Translations under genes and position numbers: made by a program | DNA from: Armatimonadota bacterium | GTDB taxonomy: Bacteria; Armatimonadota; Fimbriimonadia; Fimbriimonadales; Fimbriimonadaceae | Assembly: GCA_023423495.1 (NCBI GenBank) | Contig: JAFAFM010000354.1 | Span: 1 to 5,041 of the forward strand | Direction: 5' to 3' | DNA length: 5,041 nucleotides | In this document: positions 1 through 2,949 of the stretch, one piece after another | Numbering within the stretch: position 1 is the first letter of the stretch | How the letters are laid out: each line of letters starts with the position of its first letter | Notes under the pieces: generated by a model | Databases searched by the model: none | Seen by the model: only the letters and a program-made list of their open reading frames with translations | What the model was told of the DNA's origin: nothing

Positions 1-166
1 CGCCAGAAACGATCAATACCGTATTCCAAGTATCGCGCCGCGTTTGGGCATAAGACAGCGTCGTTGGAATCTTGAAGTTAGCCTCTTGCGCGCTTGCCGT
101 CGCCGTGGCACCGACGCCAACTCCAACAGTTGCGGCGGCAATCAACATCGTTCGTCCAATATTCAC
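1..166 (-). CDS. Secreted protein of unknown function, N-terminal fragment
   Basis: Only the first 55 codons are in the window; the gene continues past the left edge. I chose the GTG start at 164-166 because a near-perfect SD (AGGAGGA, 172-178) sits 5 nt upstream. An ATG seven codons in (146-148) is the alternative but has no such spacing. The protein begins MNIGRTMLIAAATVGV and has a typical signal peptide: Arg5, then a hydrophobic Ala/Val/Gly core (residues 7-22), then a probable signal peptidase I site after Ala-Ser-Ala (24-26). The mature part visible (QEANFKIPTTLSYAQTRRDT and a few more residues) matches no family I recognise. It is separated from the upstream yceI-like gene by a strong terminator, so it should have its own promoter in 179-260, although I see no convincing -35/-10 pair there. 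The secreted status is well supported; the function is unknown. Confidence 0.75.
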   Translation of the reverse strand, partial: MNIGRTMLIAAATVGVGVGATATASAQEANFKIPTTLSYAQTRRDTWNTVLIVSG

Positions 167-171
167 TTATA

Positions 172-178
172 TCCTCCT
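172..178 (-). promoter_or_regulatory. Strong ribosome binding site (AGGAGGA) for the GTG-start gene
   Basis: Read on the minus strand the sequence is AGGAGGA-TATAA-GTG, nearly a full match to the anti-SD, with 5 nt to the GTG. It decides the start in favour of GTG at 166 over the internal ATG at 148. Confidence 0.75.
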
Positions 179-260
179 ATAAAGTGGTTTTTTGGACTGC
201 ATCAATCCGGCAAGTAGTTCCTTTTTGTTCCAACTAAGCGTGTTACCGGCTTGGTAAAAC

Positions 261-289
261 AAAAAAGCCGCCAACTCGGGCGGCTTTTT
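261..289 (-). terminator. Rho-independent terminator after the reductase-yceI operon
   Basis: A perfect 6-bp GC stem (GCCGCC at 267-272 with GGCGGC at 279-284) closes a 6-nt loop. It is extended by A-T pairs (262-266 with 285-289). On the minus strand the stem is followed by six T, then GTTTT, an excellent U-tract. It begins 16 nt beyond the TAA stop of the YceI-family gene. The flanking A and T runs make it symmetric, so it could also work on the plus strand, but no plus-strand gene ends nearby. Confidence 0.92.
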
Positions 290-304
290 CACCTGGAGTA
301 GAGC

Positions 305-961
305 TTATGCCTTGGTCGCTTCCACATTAATTCGGATGGTAACGGTGTCGCCAATCGCCGCATTGCCGTTGGGCAAGTTTTGACCGTAATTGATATTAAA
401 GTCGCGACGGTTGATTCGAAGCGGCTCGGCTACATATCCGACTCGATCAGGTTGGTCCTGAGTCTTAAGAACGCCATAGCGTCGAAACGCGATGGAAATC
501 GGCTTGGTCACATCTTTGATGGTTAGGTCACCATTGACGATATAGCCGGTAGGCGTACTCCTCAAGCTTGTACTCTTAAACGTAATCGTTGGATATTTGG
601 CAACATCAAAGAAGTCGGCTGACTTCAAGTGCGTGTCGCGAGGCGCCACGTTGGTATCGATCGTCTCGGTCTGGGCGGTAAATTGCACGCTCGATCGAGT
701 TGGATCCGTTGCATCCTCACGGATCGTGCCGCTGAATTTGTCGATGCGTCCATGCACGTTGGCAAGTCCCATGTGCGAGATTTCGAAGTAAATGCTCGTG
801 TGCATAGGGTCGATGTTATAGGTGGCCGTGTCCTGAATTCGGCTAGTGGCCACAGCCGAGCTGATTTGCGGCTCCGAATATGCGATTCCAGGATGGAATC
901 CAACATAGGCGGCGAAAGCCATCACGGCGATTGCAGGCAGGGTTGCGTATTTAACTTTCAT
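305..961 (-). CDS. YceI-family secreted lipid/isoprenoid-binding protein
   Basis: 218 residues. YceI proteins form a lipocalin-like beta-barrel that holds long amphipathic or polyisoprenoid (quinone-like) molecules in the periplasm or outside the cell. Residues 1-30 are a signal peptide (MKVK, hydrophobic stretch 6-21, probable cleavage near Ala27-Tyr-Ser29). The YceI domain runs from about 46 to 216. Family hallmarks seen: YNIDPMHTSIYFEISHMG (48-65), RDTHLKSADFFDVAKYPTI (108-126), GDLTIKDVTKP (144-154) and RRDFNINYG (185-193). Length matches a normal exported YceI protein. The frame is open upstream to 1003, but the ATG at 959-961 is chosen because AGGAGA (966-971) lies 4 nt before it and because the signal peptide then starts at the Met. 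Its ATG overlaps the TGA of the upstream reductase gene (ATGA), so the two are one translationally coupled operon, ended by the terminator at 261-289. The family assignment is firm; the ligand is unknown. Confidence 0.93.
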   Translation of the reverse strand: MKVKYATLPAIAVMAFAAYVGFHPGIAYSEPQISSAVATSRIQDTATYNIDPMHTSIYFEISHMGLANVHGRIDKFSGTIREDATDPTRSSVQFTAQTETIDTNVAPRDTHLKSADFFDVAKYPTITFKSTSLRSTPTGYIVNGDLTIKDVTKPISIAFRRYGVLKTQDQPDRVGYVAEPLRINRRDFNINYGQNLPNGNAAIGDTVTIRINVEATKA

Positions 962-1533
962 TTGGTCTCCTTTGTTCTGAGTGTTGTAAGAGCGCCGGAC
1001 CACCGCTTCAGCTCGGTGAGCATTGTATTGGCGGCATCCGTATGAACCTGGTCGGCTTGAAATTGGTTTTGGTCATCCAAGAAGGACTGAACGTGGGGGA
1101 TCACTACTGCCTCGTACAGGGGCACCATTTTGAAGGTTGTGAGCACTTGTTTGGTCATTTGCACCGAGCGGATACCACCGGAAATTCCGCCGTAACTGGC
1201 GAACCCAACCGGCTTGTAGTGCCATTCTTGGACAAGGTAGGTGAGCGCATTTAGCAAGCTCGCCGGTGTGCTGAAATTGTATTCCGGGGTCACGAAGATA
1301 AAAGCGTCTGCAGCCTCTACCTTTGCACTCCAACTCTTCGTATGTTCGTGAAGGTACGAGCGCATAGCCGGATGTTGCGGTTCGTCGAAGAGGGGTAGGT
1401 TCATGTCGGCAAGTTCCACCAACTCCACATCGAACGCTCCGTGATCTTTCGCTACCTCAGCTAACCATGCCCCCACCGAAGAGCCGACTCTTCCCGGTCG
1501 CGTGCTTGCAACCAAAACCATTAACTTAGCCAT
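958..1533 (-). CDS. NAD(P)H-dependent FMN reductase-family oxidoreductase (flavodoxin-like fold)
   Basis: 191 residues, no signal peptide, cytosolic. This family (PF03358 type: azoreductase, quinone, chromate or FMN reductases) uses FMN and NAD(P)H, often for two-electron reduction of quinones or azo compounds. Visible motifs: beta-strand LMVLVAS followed by the FMN phosphate-binding loop STRPGRVGS (10-18), then TPEYNFSTPASLLNAL (82-97) with the conserved PEYN, and YGGISGG (114-120) that lines the flavin ring. The ATG at 1531-1533 is used: an in-frame upstream ATG at 1614 would add 27 residues unlike the family and would run through the promoter and operator. There is no SD; instead a TATGAT box sits at -12 to -7 relative to the A of ATG, suggesting a leaderless mRNA. 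The gene is divergent from an HxlR-type regulator, which probably controls it, and overlaps the downstream yceI-like gene by ATGA. The fold and cofactor are well supported; the true substrate is not known. Confidence 0.9.
   Translation of the reverse strand: MAKLMVLVASTRPGRVGSSVGAWLAEVAKDHGAFDVELVELADMNLPLFDEPQHPAMRSYLHEHTKSWSAKVEAADAFIFVTPEYNFSTPASLLNALTYLVQEWHYKPVGFASYGGISGGIRSVQMTKQVLTTFKMVPLYEAVVIPHVQSFLDDQNQFQADQVHTDAANTMLTELKRWSGALTTLRTKETK
966..971 (-). promoter_or_regulatory. Ribosome binding site (AGGAGA) for the YceI-family gene inside the reductase 3' end
   Basis: AGGAGA lies 4 nt before the ATG at 961 and within the last sense codons of the reductase. With the ATGA stop/start overlap it supports re-initiation or coupled translation, and it fixes the YceI start. 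Confidence 0.65.
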
Positions 1534-1539
1534 ATCAAC

Positions 1540-1545
1540 ATCATA
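1540..1545 (-). promoter_or_regulatory. Probable -10 box (TATGAT) of a leaderless promoter for the reductase-yceI operon
   Basis: On the minus strand TATGAT is followed by GTTGAT and then the ATG at 1533. The box is therefore at -12 to -7 if transcription begins at the A of ATG. No SD precedes the ATG, which fits leaderless translation. No good TTGACA-like -35 is seen at the normal distance (about 1563-1568); that position lies inside the inverted repeat 1552-1574. Confidence 0.5.
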
Positions 1546-1551
1546 CGTCGT

Positions 1552-1574
1552 AGTGCTCCATAATTTGTAGCACT
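1552..1574. promoter_or_regulatory. Candidate operator for the HxlR-type regulator (inverted repeat)
   Basis: AGTGCT (1552-1557) and AGCACT (1569-1574) form a perfect 6-bp inverted repeat with an 11-bp AT-rich spacer, a layout suited to a dimeric winged-helix repressor. The same segment also reads as imperfect direct repeats, GTAGTGCTCC (1550-1559) and GTAGCACTCC (1567-1576). It is centred about 30 bp upstream of the predicted reductase start, over the -35/spacer region, so a bound repressor would block RNA polymerase there. HxlR/DUF24 regulators commonly bind dyads next to a divergent oxidoreductase gene; binding here is inferred. Confidence 0.5.
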
Positions 1575-1617
1575 CCGCAAAAAGTCCCAATATGTTTCTT
1601 AAATTGCTTGGCACGCG

Positions 1618-1623
1618 TAGAAT
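1618..1623 (+). promoter_or_regulatory. Probable -10 box (TAGAAT) for the HxlR-type regulator
   Basis: TAGAAT ends 8 nt before the ATG at 1632, so transcription would start about 2 nt before the start codon, leaving essentially no leader. An AGG at 1628-1630 is too close to the ATG to act as a normal SD. The -35 region (about 1595-1600, TTTCTT) is weak. Confidence 0.4.
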
Positions 1624-1631
1624 GCATAGGA

Positions 1632-1988
1632 ATGGAAGAACTGAACAGATGTCCGAAATCTCTGGTTAGAGGCGTGGCTTTGCTTCAGGAAAAGTGGACA
1701 TTGCTCATCATTTCCCACTTATTGAACGAGCCATGCGGCTTCAACGACTTAGCTCGGAAGACCAGCGGAGTGAGCGCCACGACGCTTTCCCAGCGCCTAG
1801 GCGTGTTGGAAGAAGCGGGGTTGGTTACGAAGACGATTCACTCGACCATGCCGCCGCGCACCAGCTATGAACTCACCGCAGCGGGTCGGGGCCTCGCCCC
1901 CGTGCTAAAAGCGATCGAGAATTGGAGCAATTCGTTCCTACCAGATGAAGGGATGGAACAGGAAACGAATATAGACTGCGAAAATTAA
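1632..1988 (+). CDS. HxlR-family (DUF24) winged helix-turn-helix transcriptional regulator
   Basis: 118 residues, about the usual length for HxlR/YodB/CatR-type dimeric regulators. Motifs in order: N-terminal Cys7-Pro8, VALLQEKWTLLIISHLL (15-31, corresponding to the usual GKW-IL-L helix), FNDLARKTSGVSATTLSQRL (37-56, recognition helix-turn-helix), VLEEAGLVTKTI (58-69), the beta-wing ending PPRTSYELTAAGRGL (74-88), then a C-terminal dimerisation helix. Cys are at 7, 35 and 116. In B. subtilis YodB the equivalent N-terminal Cys6 senses quinones and diamide and pairs with a C-terminal Cys of the other subunit; Cys7 and Cys116 here are placed to do the same. The frame extends upstream to a TTG at 1608, but that start precedes the -10 box; the ATG at 1632 gives the normal family N-terminus. 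Divergent to the FMN reductase gene, which it probably represses. Family call is firm, the inducing signal is inferred. Confidence 0.92.
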   Translation: MEELNRCPKSLVRGVALLQEKWTLLIISHLLNEPCGFNDLARKTSGVSATTLSQRLGVLEEAGLVTKTIHSTMPPRTSYELTAAGRGLAPVLKAIENWSNSFLPDEGMEQETNIDCEN

Positions 1989-2035
1989 GACCGTGAGCCC
2001 TCGTGGTTCGAACTTAAATCTCTTAGAATGAGTCG
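1989..2035 (+). promoter_or_regulatory. Intergenic region with a probable leaderless promoter (TAGAAT at 2024-2029)
   Basis: This 47-bp gap has no clear terminator. TAGAAT at 2024-2029 is followed by GAGTCG and the ATG at 2036, so the box is exactly at -12 to -7 of the start codon, and no SD is present. An 8-bp palindrome, GTTCGAAC (2006-2013), lies just upstream of the box; its role is unknown. No clear -35 is visible, so promoter strength cannot be judged. Confidence 0.4.
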
Positions 2036-2920
2036 ATGTCCAATCGACTTGGTTACGCACTCCTTGGCGGCCTCCTGTCGGTTGTCGCGTACGCAGCGGT
2101 AGCTTTCGTGTTATTGATGCGGGCGGGCGAAGCCGCTCCGGTTGTGGCTGGACTAGCACTTATTTGCTCACCGATCCCACTCGTCGGCGGGATGATGCTT
2201 GGCCGCGCTTTTCATGACCGAACTCAGGTTGCACTAATTAGTCCAGCGCTGTTTGGCGCTTCGGTTCCACTGATCGCCTTTTTCGTACTGTCGCTCATCA
2301 GTTCTTATCAGCAGGCGGCGAGTAGCGCAAAGTTTCATGCTGAAAGTGAAGCGTTCCAGCGGGCGGCAGTTGAGAAAGGCATTCCCTTCCCGGAAGGCTC
2401 ACGGGCCACGGTACCGGGCGCCGCGGCCACGGACTTGAAAGTTCCAGAAGCCGTCGCATTCTATGAGAGAAAAGGGGATTGGAAGAAAGCAGAGTTCGGA
2501 AGCGAAGTGTGGTTCGTCAAACTTCAGGCGCCCGATACGCTGTTCGTCAAGGTTGTCAGCGAGTACAACAACACGCGGATCTATTACAAAGCCGGCTCCG
2601 CCGCTCTCATTCAAAAAGAGGTTGCGCGTTCGTTCAGCACTGCGGTTGAAAAGTCCAATTGGATGCTCGCTCGAAAGTTCCTAAGTGCAGAACTTCAAGC
2701 AAGGGGGGATGCATGGCTTCAAAAGACATTTGCCGAGATTCGTCCGAACTCAAGCCCATTCGAGCGGAAGTTCCAATATCCTTCGAGCAGCGCGCCGATA
2801 GCAGTCAATGCAAAGATCACGGAAGGTCCGAGAGTGTTTAAGTATTCCGAGATAGGATATTTTTTTACTGAAGACCTCATTCCCAAGGTCAGGCGGATCG
2901 AGCTTCCAGAGCGGTATTGA
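2036..2920 (+). CDS. Uncharacterised membrane protein with three N-terminal helices and a soluble C-terminal domain
   Basis: 294 residues; I do not recognise the family. Three hydrophobic segments are visible at about 5-28, 34-56 and 66-90, rich in Gly, Ala, Val and Leu. The first follows a short MSNR start, and an RAFHDR loop lies between the second and third. The remaining 200 residues are soluble: a region with coiled or helical character (91-115), then mixed alpha/beta sequence with many aromatic and charged residues. The stretch from about 198 to 292 (KSNWMLARKFLSAELQ, then FERKFQY, then GYFFTED) faintly resembles small NTF2-like or accessory domains that sit behind membrane anchors, but this is only an impression. 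The start at 2036 has no SD but is perfectly placed behind TAGAAT (leaderless type). It lies 47 bp after the regulator and 29 bp before the fucosidase gene on the same strand, so it could be cotranscribed with the latter. Coding status is supported by the long, well-formed frame and the membrane pattern. Confidence 0.75.
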   Translation: MSNRLGYALLGGLLSVVAYAAVAFVLLMRAGEAAPVVAGLALICSPIPLVGGMMLGRAFHDRTQVALISPALFGASVPLIAFFVLSLISSYQQAASSAKFHAESEAFQRAAVEKGIPFPEGSRATVPGAAATDLKVPEAVAFYERKGDWKKAEFGSEVWFVKLQAPDTLFVKVVSEYNNTRIYYKAGSAALIQKEVARSFSTAVEKSNWMLARKFLSAELQARGDAWLQKTFAEIRPNSSPFERKFQYPSSSAPIAVNAKITEGPRVFKYSEIGYFFTEDLIPKVRRIELPERY

Positions 2921-2922
2921 CA
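2917..2922 (+). promoter_or_regulatory. TTGACA -35-like hexamer over the stop codon before the fucosidase gene
   Basis: A perfect TTGACA overlaps the TGA stop of the membrane-protein gene. The only -10-like hexamer nearby is TAAGAT (2933-2938), 10 bp away, too close for a standard 17-bp spacer. It may be chance, or TAAGAT may act alone with a start near 2945. Weak evidence for a separate fucosidase promoter. Confidence 0.2.
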
Positions 2923-2938
2923 ATTGAAGCGATAAGAT

Positions 2939-2943
2939 AGGTG
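2939..2943 (+). promoter_or_regulatory. Probable ribosome binding site (AGGTG) for the double fucosidase
   Basis: AGGTG matches part of the SD consensus and lies 6 nt before the ATG at 2950. A GTG at 2941, directly after an in-frame TAG (2938-2940), is the only longer start possible, but it is part of this site, so the ATG is preferred. Confidence 0.5.
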
Positions 2944-2949
2944 CAGACC

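Noticed and set aside
629..1045. 138-codon plus-strand open frame over the YceI and reductase genes
   Set aside because: It is antisense to conserved YceI motifs, has no SD, and its translation is Arg-rich and low in recognisable motifs.
1534..1614. 27-residue N-terminal extension of the FMN reductase from an ATG at 1614
   Set aside because: It would cross the promoter and inverted repeat, and the flavodoxin-like fold already begins right after the ATG at 1533.
1608..1627. Sigma-54-like promoter: TTGGCACG followed by TGCAT upstream of the HxlR-type gene
   Set aside because: The GG and GC dinucleotides are 14 bp apart where 12 is needed, and no enhancer-binding regulator is nearby. Sigma-54 promoters do not tolerate this spacing.
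1608..1634. TTG start at 1608 for the HxlR-type regulator
   Set aside because: It would add eight residues unlike the family, has no SD, and lies upstream of the probable -10 box at 1618-1623.
2003..2020. tRNA T-arm-like sequence GGTTCGAACT, a possible tRNA fragment or attachment site
   Set aside because: No T-stem partner, acceptor stem, anticodon arm or CCA is present nearby; it is better read as a short palindrome (GTTCGAAC).
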